Positions 46,061-58,205 of a stretch of 64,000 nucleotides of DNA are shown here, piece after piece. A program made the translations under genes and the position numbers. The stretch is from NCBI RefSeq assembly GCF_000276665.1, contig NW_004955433.1, positions 21,506,900 to 21,570,899 on the forward strand. The letters run 5' to 3'. The notes beneath the pieces are model-generated. The model saw nothing but the letters and a program-made list of their open reading frames with translations. It was not told the origin of the DNA and did no database searches. How positions within the stretch are numbered: position 1 is the stretch's first letter; each line of letters begins with the position of its first letter. This stretch comes from Chinchilla lanigera (lineage: Eukaryota > Chordata > Mammalia > Rodentia > Chinchillidae).

Positions 46061-46740
46061 CTGACTTTTTGTGTATGTATATCCTATAGTATCTTCTATG
46101 GGTGCTATATTTAGTTCCTAGTCGGATACACTGTAAGTGTGTAAAGCAATTTTAAAAACATGTTTAATGACTGTAAAAATGACTGAGTCACATCCTCTGG
46201 AGCATAGCATCCATCCCAGTAAGAACTGCTCATCAGAGAAAGTGATATTTAAGAGTGTTGCACTTTCTATGAAAATGCTGAGGTCTATTTGCGCTGGACA
46301 GAATGAATTGCTTCCCCTGACTCAGGCATCTATTTGAGGGGTAACATAACAAGTTCCTGGAATGACCACCCGAAAGGCCACTATCGATCCCTGAAATTGG
46401 CACATACATGTCTTATAGATGGAATATTTATTTAAGAAAATTACAAGAATCAATAGCTTAAAGGTCATCAAGAGAGATGACAGGTTGTAATTTCATTATA
46501 TGGCCTGCAGCCACTTAATGAAAATGGTAAGAGCCCATTTGTCATGCCCGGGTGATAGATCTTCCATGTGTCTCTTTACTGAATATAAAGCCATGCCAGC
46601 TGTCAGCCATTGAGGTTGTCCTAATCTGAGAAGTGGGAAGAGGTTTAGTTTATTTATCCAAAGGGCCATCCAAGAAGAAAAGTACAAGCAGCATTTGTTG
46701 AGAGCACTGTTTGCCACACCTAGGAAATATACTTTCATAC
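46061..46740. other. Single-copy DNA, no gene seen
   Basis: May contain further decayed mariner sequence near 46061-46150, not provable by eye. Confidence 0.3.
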
Positions 46741-46744
46741 AAAT

Positions 46745-47110
46745 GCTGTTAAATCTGATAGCCACAATAGCCTCACGAGGCAAATGATGCCATTTATGCT
46801 GACTAGATGGGAAAACTTGAGCCTGCAGGAGGGAGACTTAGCTAGGGCCAATAGATATGGGAGGAAATTAAGATGGGAACAAGAATCTGATGAGCCCCAA
46901 GCCCATAGCTGCACCACTCACTACGGTACATGAACAGAGTTAGTTTGGGCAGAGGACAGGTCGCCTATGCTGAGCCCCAGAAGTTTCACCTTGACCACTA
47001 ACTGGACCAAGCACTTTCCTTTGGGCTGACGTTCTGGTAGTTCATTGTCTCATCCCCTGTTCCTTCTTCTATAAAATGGGGACACCAAGGTGTGTGAGAG
47101 AGGTGTTCAA
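46745..47110. repeat. Two MIR relics
   Basis: 46745-46925 is MIR-like in reverse (agccacaatagcctcacgag, gatgggaaaacttgagcctg, cttagctagggccaatagat). 46985-47110 is MIR-like forward (gaccactaactggaccaagc, ttcttctataaaatggggac). Confidence 0.55.
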
Positions 47111-48180
47111 ACACTAGGAGGTCCTGGGCGCTTCTGTCACTCTTTCAAATGTCAGAGAAATTTACTTACACTTTCAAGGAGGAGAATATTTTCACAGTAA
47201 AGATGAAGTCAGTGTTACATGTTAAACAGAGGCCTCTTTTATTTTTATTTTGTTATTTATCTAGTTAATTCATTTCTGATCCAGTCCATTAACTTTAACA
47301 GTAGCACTGAGAATATAACCCTTTTTCATTACATGGAAACAATGGAAATAATTTTGAATACTTGGGTTCCCCCAAAATCCATGCATAACGTATGCCTTCC
47401 AAATGAATGTTTCTTCAACATTTTCTGAGTTGTCCTTGAGGGAACTGAGTATGGTAGGGAAAGAATTTAGACTAAAACAGAACTACAAATTCAAGATTTT
47501 CCTATAAAAGCTATGTGAACTAAAATCATCAAATGAATTCACCTGTAAAATGTGCTCTCTTCATTTATTGAATGGGTCTTTATCTAATACACAGTTTCAT
47601 CTTAGCTATTAAAAGTGTTCTGTGTAGCGTTCATGTAGGTTGTGAGGTATTAGCATACTTGAGTGTATGTGCGAAAAATGTCTGGATAATGTATTTTTGG
47701 AGTAGAGAAGTCTCCGGTCCTTACAGAAACTGACTTTATCTAAATTAACCACTACACAAACAGCAGACCAGAATAATTATTTATGCAGCCAGTACATACC
47801 CTTGATGGAAGTGAAATTTTCTATACTGTGCTTTTTTAGGCCCTGGTAAATACTTAAGACAGAAGAAAAGGTGACAGACATGAGGAGAAAAATCATATAG
47901 ACACAACAACTGCTCTGTAAATCATGCCAGTCTTCTTGTGAATACTGTCCTTTACCTAGAAAATCTTCTAACACTTTTTCTATGGTGAAAAGGTATGTCA
48001 TCACTCCTTCAGCTGTCACTAACCGAAATAATGAAGACTCATTTTTCATAATAATATTAGAGACACAGTTGATGATAGAGTAAGACTACTCTGCCAATGT
48101 GTTCTTTTTATTGGACGCACATACAGGTGAGCATTTCATGCTCATATAGGGGCAAGTAAAAATAAAAACTGGGTTTTGGG
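47111..48180. other. Single-copy DNA, no gene supported
   Basis: A 90-codon minus-strand frame (47777-48049) has a hydrophobic stretch in its second half but no recognisable family. Probably chance or a decayed repeat. Confidence 0.3.
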
Positions 48181-48184
48181 GGAG

Positions 48185-48500
48185 CTTCTCAAACTGCTCA
48201 TGGTCACAGAGTTGGTTAGTGGCGAATCAGCTCTGTCTTAAATCTGTGATATATGACACTATGCAAACTGTGAATTGAGGTTAATCAATTTAAAAAAATG
48301 GGTTATGTTGTTGAAAGGATACTAGAATAGATGATTGCCACACTGAGATCACATGTGCTACATTCTTCCTAGGAGATTATTTAACAGAATCCTGGGGAGG
48401 AGGTGTTTTAGGCTCTGATTTAAATATGAGAAAGAAAACGCTGCTTATAGAGGTCGAACAACCTACCAAAGCTATACAGCTCTTCTGGACAGATCAGGAG
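48185..48500 (-). repeat. MIR-like relics (weak)
   Basis: 48185-48255 (catggtcacagagttggtta, gtggcgaatcagctctgtct) and 48365-48490 both fit the reverse MIR pattern weakly. Confidence 0.35.
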
Positions 48501-49139
48501 GATTTTGTCATGTGCTACATCAATGTTTGGTGAAAGATATTCTGTACTTATTCTTATATCCTTAGGAAATGTCAACTTTACTTTAATTATGGTCAGCAGG
48601 ACCAAGGATATTTTGAACAGAAGAGTACACTCAGTTTGGGAGAGGAGTAAGTTGGTTGGTGTAAAAGAAATGTGGGGAAAGGGGAGAAAATATTTGTCCC
48701 TCTGCAAGAGGACTGATTAAGGTGATGCTGATTTGGAGAGCAAGACTGTGACTAAGCCTGGGCTGAGAACACAGAAGAAGGCTTCTCCAGCACTCCTTAA
48801 ATAAATGAACAAAAAATAGTTGCAGTAAAGGAATGTTTGAGAACACAGTGCTATTCTTGGTGTTCATTTACTAATGACGAGAGAACGATTTTCTTGCAAA
48901 GGGAGGCCAGGAGAAAAGCAACAGCTCCAGACAATGAGTCCTAGATAAAAGCACGCAGATACATGCCTCATATGTAATGATCCTAACACTTCAGGCAAAA
49001 TACACCACTGTCTTCTCCACAGGTATTTTGATTGCATGGACAAATCGTTGGGGCTGTATAAAAATCAGAAGGTAGGAAAGCAAAGACTATCTGGAGAAAC
49101 AGTAGAGGACAAGATGAAGACGAACCTAACACATATTGT

Positions 49140-49320
49140 TTCCTTGCTTTGCTCCAGCCCTGTGCTAAGTGTGTTGTATGATTACAGCTCTGATTTGTCC
49201 AGATATTATGAGGTAAACTTCCTGTTGTTACAAATGATGCCACAAAAGCACAGAGACAATAAGACTTTCCCCCAAGTTTATGACCAGGAATATGAGGAGC
49301 TGAGCTCATTTTCTGATATC
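49140..49320 (-). repeat. MIR SINE relic
   Basis: tttgctccagccctgtgcta, agatattatgaggtaaactt, gccacaaaagcacagagaca and atgaccaggaatatgaggag follow the full reverse MIR pattern. Confidence 0.55.
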
Positions 49321-52300
49321 GCCAATATGCTGTTCAGGGATACAAATTTTCTCCCAGCAGAAGGTCATAGAACTCCCTGTCTTGGTCTAATGTGCCTATA
49401 CTCATTTTTAATAACTTGAGGATGTTGGAAAATGCCAGAGACAATAACCACAGTTGGGCTGATAAGAGAGGGGTAGGATGTGGAATCCAGCCTGAGTCCT
49501 GTGAGGCAGATTTCTAGGCAGAGGGCTAAGAAGGAGGCAGGGCACCTGGATGCAGAAGCTGCCATTACTGACAATCTAAGAGGAAATGGGTGGGCAGGGT
49601 GGTAAAAGTCACTAGCGCCACCTGGCTCTCTGTTGCAGACATCACCCTGGAAATAGGGTGACACGGACACGGAGCCTTCTGCACTGCTCCCTGATATTTG
49701 GGAATCCTCTACTTCAGGTCTCCCTGGTCACACTGGCAAGCCCAGCTTCCATAACAGCCAATGAAGATCACTGCTCATCCTCCCTTCTTACCTCTGCCCT
49801 TGGTGTTAACCCTTCTGCATTTTAAAGATACTAAAATATTGTATGTCACAGCATTTCCTTTAAATAATAAATTTATGGCAGCAAAATCCGAACAGCTTTC
49901 AAAGCACATTTCTTGAGATGAACCTTGGCTTGATAAATTACAACATTTAAAGCAGGAATTCCATACACAAAGGACTCATCGAGAGCTGAAATGATGAGCT
50001 ATGTAGGAAAAGAAACAATAATGGGAAAGGCAGGCCCCTGGCTGACCCCTGCTCCCCACAGTCAATACTAATCTTATTCCTTTTTAATTGCACCCGCCAT
50101 TTGTACCTAATGACGGGTTTCCCACTATGAACTTCTGTCAGATGAATGCACCAGCAAGATGGGCACGTCCACATCAGGGTACATGCAGAGGTGCATTAGC
50201 AAAGTAGAAAGAAAGGCAAAACATCATAAAGGCACATGCCTCTTTCTAAGGAAGGGGTGTTCACTGTTCCCAAATTCCACTGATCTCAGGAGCAAGTGAG
50301 GATAAAGAGTACGATTCTTTGCTCCTGATTTAGTATGTGGAGAAACTTCAGAGGAGCGTTTCTAAATTGCCCTCTTAATATATTTTAATGCGGCAGGAAG
50401 ACATGAGGAAAAAGGAGTAAGCATAATTACTACATCTTTTGTAAATCGTACACATTTTTCTAGTTGACACCTTAAAGTGGAGGTGGCCTTTTTGGGCAAA
50501 TTATGGTTTCTTAATTCCATGCTATAGCACTTTCAAGTCACCTTTGAAATATCATAATAACCTATAATTGATTGGTTTAGTGAGTTGCATCTTAATTGAA
50601 AAATGTAATGTCTAAAAGCTATTTTAATTAACTGTTACATAGGCATTTAGCAGCCAAGTTACTGCAGATGCAATAAAAAATAAATAAATGGATGAATAAA
50701 TAAGTTGCACAAACGATGTGCCAATTCTGTCTGTGGGTGTGTGCTATTTTGGGACTCAGAGATGTGGTTTGGGGCTCAAGGGGCACTTAGAGAAGGACTA
50801 AAATGGACCCAGCTCATATGACTTAAATTGCAGTCTAGAAAAATGTGGCAATTTGAACAAAGTTATCATGTGCCATTGAATTTCCTTCATTCATTTATGC
50901 AGCTGCAGTTTCAAAAATAAGGTCTTCCGAGAGACATCCTGGCAGGCTAAAGGCAGCAGCAGTCAAGAGGAGCTCGGACTCACCAGGATTTGCAAGTACT
51001 CAGAAAGGAGGAGGAGGAGGAGCTTAAAACCCAAACACAGGAAGGCAATTTAAGGAGAAGTACAGCAGATGCGATCCAGTACTCGAGGTGTTTAGAGAAA
51101 GAAGCACGGCTGCCTCTTGATCCTGGCCCTGCTTACAGGGCAGGTCCAGTGAATATATCATCTTGCAAAAGGTTCAAAAGCCTGAGGGAAGAAGTCAAGT
51201 ACAGCAGCACAGCCCAGTCTAGCAGTCACTGCCCAGTGTTCCACAGGGAAAGAGCCCAGCATAGGAAATATTTGCAGGAGAGAGACTTCTCGGATTAGGG
51301 CAGTAAGGAAGGTACAGGCCAGAATATCACCCAGAGGGAGATGACTGAGTTTGGACTGGCAAGCCCTAGGGACAGAAAGAAACAAGGACACAGTTTCTGG
51401 AAAGGGATGCAGAACTGGGCACTGGGTAATCTTCAGGACTGTGAGTTGCAGGGGTTTGCTCACCACCTGCCCTCCAAATGCCACAGTGTTAGGCACCAGT
51501 GTTGGGCACATCCAACTGCCCACTAAAAGTTCCTGAGCTTGGTGCCAATGTAAGCCTCCTCCAATTGACTCCCCAATGCTACTGTATCACAAGGAGAAGG
51601 ACCTTCCTTTCCTTTTCCCAAACACCACTGAATCTGTGGGCTGGACAGACACTGTCTAAGAGATGTGGACAGAGACTTAGCATAGGCAGAAAGTCAGAGT
51701 AGTGCCGTCCGAAGGTATTGATGAGCACGGTTACCTGGAGAGGCATAAAAAGAGCAGACATACACAGCTGCAGGAATTACGGTGGAGGGAGAGGGACAGA
51801 GAGAGAGCCCTTCTGAGGATTAGCTCAAGAGTGGCTAGTTGACCAGTTCCTCTGGGCCTTTCCAACCTCTCATATAATTGCAACTTATAAGACAGAAGCA
51901 AAAATTTTCCCCTAGTCATGTCCACCAGAACACAGCTGAAACCTAAATAGAACTCAACCTGTAGAGGAAACAGGAAGCAGGCTCAGTGGTCTGCCCAGAC
52001 TCCCAAGCTCCCTCATTCACAGGTAGAAGAGAAACCATCACAAACACTGCTGTCCTAGCCACAATCACAGTGGCTACAAGGCAAAGGATCTCCATTTTTT
52101 AACTAAGGGGAAAGAGCACAATAATTGAATTCAGACTGAATTCACATTAAACTATGCATAGGACTGAAAGGGCCCTTTATTTTTGTGTCTTTGTATATGT
52201 GTCATTTTTAAAACTTTTTTCTTTTACTTTTCCCTTTACTTCTTTCACCTTACAGTGTAATGTATAACACTCACTTTGTCAGTTACAAACAGATCAGACT

Positions 52301-52340
52301 TACGAACAGTTTTCTCAGAAAAGAACTCATTCATAAGTTG
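49321..52340. other. Long single-copy stretch with a possible conserved element
   Basis: No repeats recognised over 3 kb apart from a small GGA tract at 51007-51021. Frames of 100-121 codons at 50990-51298 and 51158-51523 overlap on opposite strands and look like chance. The part 50380-50700 is dense in TAATT/ATTGATT words and is a candidate conserved regulatory element. Confidence 0.35.
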
Positions 52341-52343
52341 GGA

Positions 52344-52368
52344 AATATATATATATATATATATATGT
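52344..52368 (+). repeat. (AT)n microsatellite
   Basis: About eleven AT units, followed by further AT-rich DNA to about 52450. Confidence 0.95.
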
Positions 52369-52503
52369 ATTATTAAATACATATCTTATTGGCATATATA
52401 CACTGCTAGTATACATATATCTACATTGTACATACTAATATATATATTCATTTGTATGTAAAGCAGAGAATAAATAATAATTCTTTACATAGTATCTTTC
52501 ATG

Positions 52504-52705
52504 TATTGCATGTCTCTATCTGTTTTCATGAGAAACCACTTTGAAGATATCAGTATGTAATACAACAACCATCCTTAATTTCCTCCCACTTTGTTTGTAA
52601 ATCTGTATTGTCTGTACTGTTTTCTTGCTATTTTGTAAATGGTTGTCTGTCTGTTAATGTTTTCCTCCTTTTATTTTTAAAGTAAAAAAAAAACAAAACC
52701 CAGAT
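52504..52705 (+). mobile_element. 5'-truncated L1 3' end with 15-bp target duplication
   Basis: A 202-bp insert ends in tatttttaaagtaaaaaaaaaac-like A-rich DNA. The perfect 15-bp repeat atagtatctttcatg lies at 52489-52503 and 52706-52720. The interior gaagatatcagtatgtaata is the reverse counterpart of the tails at 8087-8309 and 13010-13205. Confidence 0.8.
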
Positions 52706-52720
52706 ATAGTATCTTTCATG

Positions 52721-53335
52721 GTCATGTCAGGTTAACCCTCACAAAAACTGTGTACAGAGGATTCCTACACAAGCTTTCTACCGCATGTTAATTGGTTCTC
52801 ATCTTTCTACAAGTTTCCTCAATATCCATCTATATTTCCTCCTCTATTTTCATTTTCCCCCAAAATGTCTCAAACTTTGTCTCTTCCTCCCTGCTTTCCA
52901 GACATAAAATAATAGCACCAAAACCTTCTGTTTTTTCTTCCTTTCTCTTGTTGTTACCTTTTATCTGAACTATTCTTTTCCTTTGCTTAATCCTTTGTCA
53001 TTGTCTCATGTATTACAACCCAGTCTACTTGTCATCAGTCCTATTTCATTGTCTTCTTGGGGACTGAAAGAATGTGAAATTGTTACAGCAAGACTTAAAT
53101 TATACGGCTGACATATGGTTGGTTCTATAGATGTTAACATAACCAGTAGTATTTCTCTCCTTGCAATGTGGTGACTAGACCTGATCCTATTATGTTGAGT
53201 AGTTGAATAGACTCATAATCAGCAAGCATAACCTAAGCAATGGCCACATGACAGGGAGACATACACAAACTAAATAAATCACCATGGCAATGACAGAATT
53301 TGTTCACTCTATCTGATCTTCAGTCCTCACCACAA
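52721..53335. other. T-rich single-copy or old repeat DNA
   Basis: A CT-rich first part (52780-52950) could be a decayed LINE 3' UTR on the minus strand. No gene signal. Confidence 0.3.
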
Positions 53336-53826
53336 AGTCAGTAGAAATATGAAGAAAGAAAACAACAAGATGCCTTTACAAACTTTTAATTCCCTAAGAG
53401 CTTATGTCATTGGCACTTGGGTAAAAGAAATTTCAAATAAAGAGCTCAAAAGCCAAAAAGTTAAAGTGTTTGAAGAGATCAAAGAAGAAATTAATAAGCA
53501 AATAATAGGCAACAAAATGTTCAGTGGCATATAAATGAAATAAACAGATAAATAATATAGTTAATTAAGGTGACAAAAACAAATATTGATTGAAATAAAG
53601 CAGATAATTGAAGCTATGAATGACCATTTTTGTAAAGAATTAGAGATTATGCAAAGAAATCAACCATAAAACCTGAAATGAAAATTCATTCAAAGTATGG
53701 GCAATAGGAATGACCAAAGTCACCTGAGGCAAAACAGTGAGAATTTGAGATAAAGTTGATCTAATAGATCATATATTCAGTAATACCTAAAAAGCATGGC
53801 ACCAAGAGCATGCATTGAATGACTCA

Positions 53827-53933
53827 AAGAAGAAGGAAGGGAGGAAGGAAGGAAGGAAGAAAGGAAGGAAGGAAGGAAGGAAGGAAGGAAGGAAGGAAAA
53901 AAAGAAAGAGAAAGAGAGACAGAGAAAGAAGGA

Positions 53934-53981
<48 letters not shown>

Positions 53982-54000
53982 AAAAGAAAAAGAAAGAAAG
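53827..54000 (+). repeat. (AAGG)n then (AAAG)n microsatellite
   Basis: Long tetranucleotide arrays inside the ORF1 part of the L1. Lysine- and serine/leucine-rich frames on both strands here come from the array. Confidence 0.97.
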
Positions 54001-55449
54001 CCAACTTAACATTATAGGAATTAGGGAACAATTAGAGTGTGACACCAAAAGTATAAAAAGTTTATTCACCAAAGTCATAGCAAAAAGAAATTTCCAAATC
54101 TAGTGAAAAAATGCAACACCCAGATAAGTGAGAAATATAGAACCCCAAATACACATGACCAAAAATGAACCTCTCCATATCATTTCAAAGTAAAAATCTC
54201 AGAAACTCAGCACAAAGAAAGAATGCTAAAAAGTATTAGAGAAAAAATCAGGTAATCTATACAGGGCAGGAGAGCTTGGACTGAAGTTTTTCCAGCCCTA
54301 AGGAAAACAATTCACAAGCCAGATCATTATATCCTACAAAATTATTCTTAAAAATTGATGGGAAATATAGTCATTTCACAACAAAGAGAGAACCCAGTGA
54401 AATTCAAGACCACCCAATTAGCATTAAAAAAGGGCTTAAGGCAAAGGTAACATTACCAAAGAGCCCAAAGGGGGGAAAAATATGTAACTGGGACAGTATT
54501 TAAATAAAGAAAATAAAAAGGAAAAAGAAATCAGCACTGGGAAAATGATAGGATTAAGTAAATGGCTTTCATTAATATCACCCAATGGTTTTAACTCACC
54601 AATCAAAAAAAGAGACCGGGAGATTAGATCAAAAAAACAAAACTCAACTATATGTGACTTGCAAGAGACACATTCCACAAAGAAACATATAGACTGAAAA
54701 TGAAGAATGTACAACAGTATTTCCTGTACCTGGAGCCCAAAAGCAAGCAAGAATAACTCTCCTATTTTTAGACAGAGTGGATTTAAAACCAAAACTGATC
54801 AGAAGAGATAAAATGGTACTACATGTCGGTAAAGAGCAAAATTAAACATGAGAAGATAACAATTATAAATGTATATGTACCAAATGTCAGTTCATTCAAT
54901 TCCATAAAACAAAACTACTGAATATAAAAGGACAGGTAAACACCAATACAGTTTTATAGTGGGTAACATCAATTCCCTACTCTCACAAATACACAGATCA
55001 ACAAAACACAAATGAACTAACATCAGAGTTGGACCACACCATTGAATTAATGGACCTAGCAAATATCTACACAGTGTTTCATCCAACAATAGCATACACA
55101 TTTTTCACAGCAACATATGGAATTTTCTGCAAACTATATTTAAGGTTATAAAGCATACTTTCATAAATGCAAATTTTAAAAATAATTTTTTATATACCGT
55201 GAACCATAAAAGAATGAAACTAGAAATCAACAGCAAAAGAAACCACACAAACTGCACAAACATATGAAAATTAAATAATGGATGCTTAAATATCATTGGG
55301 TCTCAGATGATATCAGGGAAGAAATTAAAATGTTGTTAGAATCAAATTATATTGGAACCAAAATATACCAAAACCGATAAGAAACAATGAGACCAATTCT
55401 AAGAGGAAAGTTCATAGCTCTCAATGTTTACATTATAAACATAGAGAAC

Positions 55450-55558
55450 TTGGGGCTGGGGATTTAGCTCAGTGGCACAGCACCTGCCTGGCAAGCGCAA
55501 GGTGATGAGTTCAATTCCCAGTACTGGAAAAAAAAAAATCAAATAAATAAATAAATAA
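55450..55558 (+). repeat. ID-type SINE in L1 ORF2
   Basis: Near-consensus ID with A-rich (AAAT)n tail. The perfect 15-bp duplication ataaacatagagaac is at 55435-55449 and 55559-55573. It interrupts the end of the endonuclease region. Confidence 0.94.
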
Positions 55559-55745
55559 ATAAACATAGAGAACCCCAAGAATATGACCTGATGATGCAGC
55601 TCAAGGTCCTAGAAAAACAAGAGTCATCCAAGTCCAAAACTTGGAGAAGGAAGTAATTATAAAAATCAGAATGAAAATTAATGAAAGTAAGATGAAAAAA
55701 ATTACATAGGATGAACACAAATCAAAGAGCTGGTTCTTTGACAAA

Positions 55746-56021
55746 AGTTATAGTTTATATCTAAAATATCTCCCAAAAATCTCACAAAAGAGATGGGGCC
55801 TGATAGCAAGAGGCAGCTTGTTGAGGGTGTGAGTTGGAAGTATTTTTATCCTCCCTACTTTCCCTGCTTTGTGATAACCAGACAGTGGGCAGTTTTTCTC
55901 TGCTATGATGTTCTGCCATGTGGTGTCTTCTAGAAACTGGTCAACCACAAACTCAACAAACTTCTCCTCTAAATTCAAGGAATTGATTATTTTGTCCAGT
56001 GATAGGAAAATGACTAAAACA
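55746..56021 (+). mobile_element. MaLR-like LTR in L1 ORF2
   Basis: Starts gttatagtttatatctaaaa with atctcccaaaaatctca, passes tttttctctgctatgatgtt, and ends ggaaaatgactaaaaca, the same start and end plan as the LTR at 6995-7394. It splits the L1 just after gctggttctttgacaaaa, a motif between the endonuclease and reverse transcriptase. Target duplications were not resolved. Confidence 0.55.
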
Positions 56022-56689
56022 AGAGGAAAGAAGGGTCTCCTATCAATGCAATTAAAAAGGTAAAAAGTGAAATCACATACACCACCAATATCAGAAGAAA
56101 TATAAGAAACTATTTCAAAATTTATATTACAATACATTGAAAAATCTAGAAAAAATAAATTCCTAGATACATATGGTTACTAAAACTGAAACAAGCAGAT
56201 ATAAAAGCCCTAAACAGACGAAGAAAAGGTAAAGAATTAAAAGAAGTGAAAAAATCCTCCCAACTTAGAAAAACTCAAGACTCAATGGATTCCCACTAAA
56301 TTTTACCAGAACTTCAGTGAAGAACTGATTCTAATAGTCCTTGAACTCTTTCATGAAATTAAAAGGGAAGGAACATTACCAAACTCATTCCTTGAAGAAA
56401 AGATTACCCCAATTCCAAAATGGGGCAAAGACTCAACAAAGAAAGAAAACTACAGTCAATTACTTTAATGAGCATAGATAAAATCTTCAGCAAAGTACTT
56501 GCAAAGAGAATGTAACAGCTCATTAAAAAGATCACACATTGTGACTAAGTTTAGTAGTATATGGGTGCTTTGATACATACAAATAAGTAACTATAACACA
56601 CAAACAAAAGGATGAAAACAATCAACATTTTCATCTCAAGAGATGGAGGAAAATCTTAGACAAAATCTGATTATTTATTTGTGGCTCTT

Positions 56690-56793
56690 TTTTGTTTTGT
56701 TTTGTTTTTGTTTTTTTTCCAGTACCGGGAATCAAACTCATGACCTTGTGCTTGCCAGGCAGGCGCTGTCTTGCTGAGCTAAGTCCCCAGCCC
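56690..56793 (-). repeat. ID-type SINE in L1 ORF2
   Basis: Reverse ID with T-rich side (ttttttttccagtaccggga, ccttgtgcttgccaggcagg, gctaagtccccagcccc). A short flank repeat tatttgtg is at 56676-56683 region and 56794-56801. Confidence 0.9.
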
Positions 56794-57562
56794 CTATTTG
56801 TGATGGTAATCTGAAGATAACAGCTATAAAAAGACCTTACCTCAAACTGATGAAAGAAACATACGACAAATTCATAGCTAACATCATATGAGCCAGGGAA
56901 AAGCTCAATATATTCCCACTAAAATCAAGAACATGATAAATGTGTGTACTATCACCAGTCCTTCTCAGTATACTTGACGCTAACCAGAGCAATCAGGAAA
57001 GAGAAAGACGAAAAACAAAAAAGATATAAGTAAGGAAGGAGGAAATCAGAGTGTCCTTATTTGAGGGTGATATGAACCTTTCCATAGATGATCCAAAAAA
57101 CTTCACCAGAAGACTCATAGAACTAAAACAAATTCAACAATGTGGTTAGATACAAAGTCAAGGCACAAATACCCCACCAAAAGCAATCACACCAAGAAAG
57201 AAAGGTATCTTTACAAAAAAGTTAAATACTTAGGAATTAACCTAACCAAGGAAGTGAAAATCTGTGTGGTGAAAACTATAGTACTTTGAAAAAAAAGATA
57301 TTGAAGAGGACATTAGAAAATGGGGATTCATTCCCTGTTCCTGGAAAGGCAGCAACAATACTTTCCAAATGGTCATATTACTAAAAATGTTATATAGTTA
57401 ATGCAATTCCTATTGAAATACCAACAACATTTTCACAGGAGTAGAAAAAATGGTCTACTCTTTATATGAAATTTTTAATTTAAAACTAAGGAAAAAATTA
57501 AAATGCATTAAAATGTTTGTGAAACCAAGAGGGACCCAGAATAGCCATAACAATCTGCAATG

Positions 57563-57657
57563 TAGGGGCTGGGGATTTAGCTCAGCGGCAAAAGCGCCTG
57601 CCTGGCAAGTGCAAGGTCATGAGTTCGGTTCCCGGTACCGGAGAAAAAAAAACAAAA
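57563..57657 (+). repeat. Young ID-type SINE in L1 ORF2
   Basis: Nearly consensus: taggggctggggatttagct, cagcggcaaaagcgcctgcc, gagttcggttcccggtaccg. Both Pol III promoter boxes are intact by eye. The perfect 14-bp duplication aacaatctgcaatg is at 57549-57562 and 57658-57671. Confidence 0.95.
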
Positions 57658-58205
57658 AACAATCTGCAATGAAAACAAAGTAAGTCACATTGCCATCTCA
57701 GCACTGACATTACAATCTCAAACTGCAAGTTACACTACAAAAATACATGGTAAGAATAGTATGGTACTGTCACAAAAATAGACATTTTGACCAATGGATT
57801 AGAACTGAGAATGTAAAAACATCTTCATGCACCTCAGCCATCTGAATTTTCACAAAGGTCAGAAACATACACACACAAAAAAAGACACCCTCTTTGCTGG
57901 GAAAACTGGTTATCCACATGAAGAAGAGTGTCTCTTATTCTGTACAAAAGTCAAATAAAAATAGGTTAAAAACCTAGATATGAAAATAAGTATTGAGTTT
58001 ACAGGAAGATAAAGTAGGTAAGTCTCCTGAAGACATAAGGCTAGGTAAGCATTTTCTGGACAGAACACCGATTATACAAGAAATGATTCCATGAATGAAC
58101 AAATGTGATTATAGCAAATCGAAACACTTCTGCATAGCAAAGAAGACAAACAACAGAGTGAGGAAACAACCTACAGAATGGGAATAAGAAATTTGCTAGC
58201 TACTC

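Noticed and set aside
47777..48049. Small membrane protein (hydrophobic stretch in a 90-codon frame)
   Set aside because: No family resemblance, no supporting exon signals.
53777..54103. Lysine-rich and serine/leucine-rich frames
   Set aside because: Translations of the AAGG/AAAG microsatellite.
57563..57657. tRNA gene
   Set aside because: The tRNA-like head with A and B boxes belongs to an ID SINE: A-rich tail, target duplications, many dispersed copies and no complete cloverleaf.
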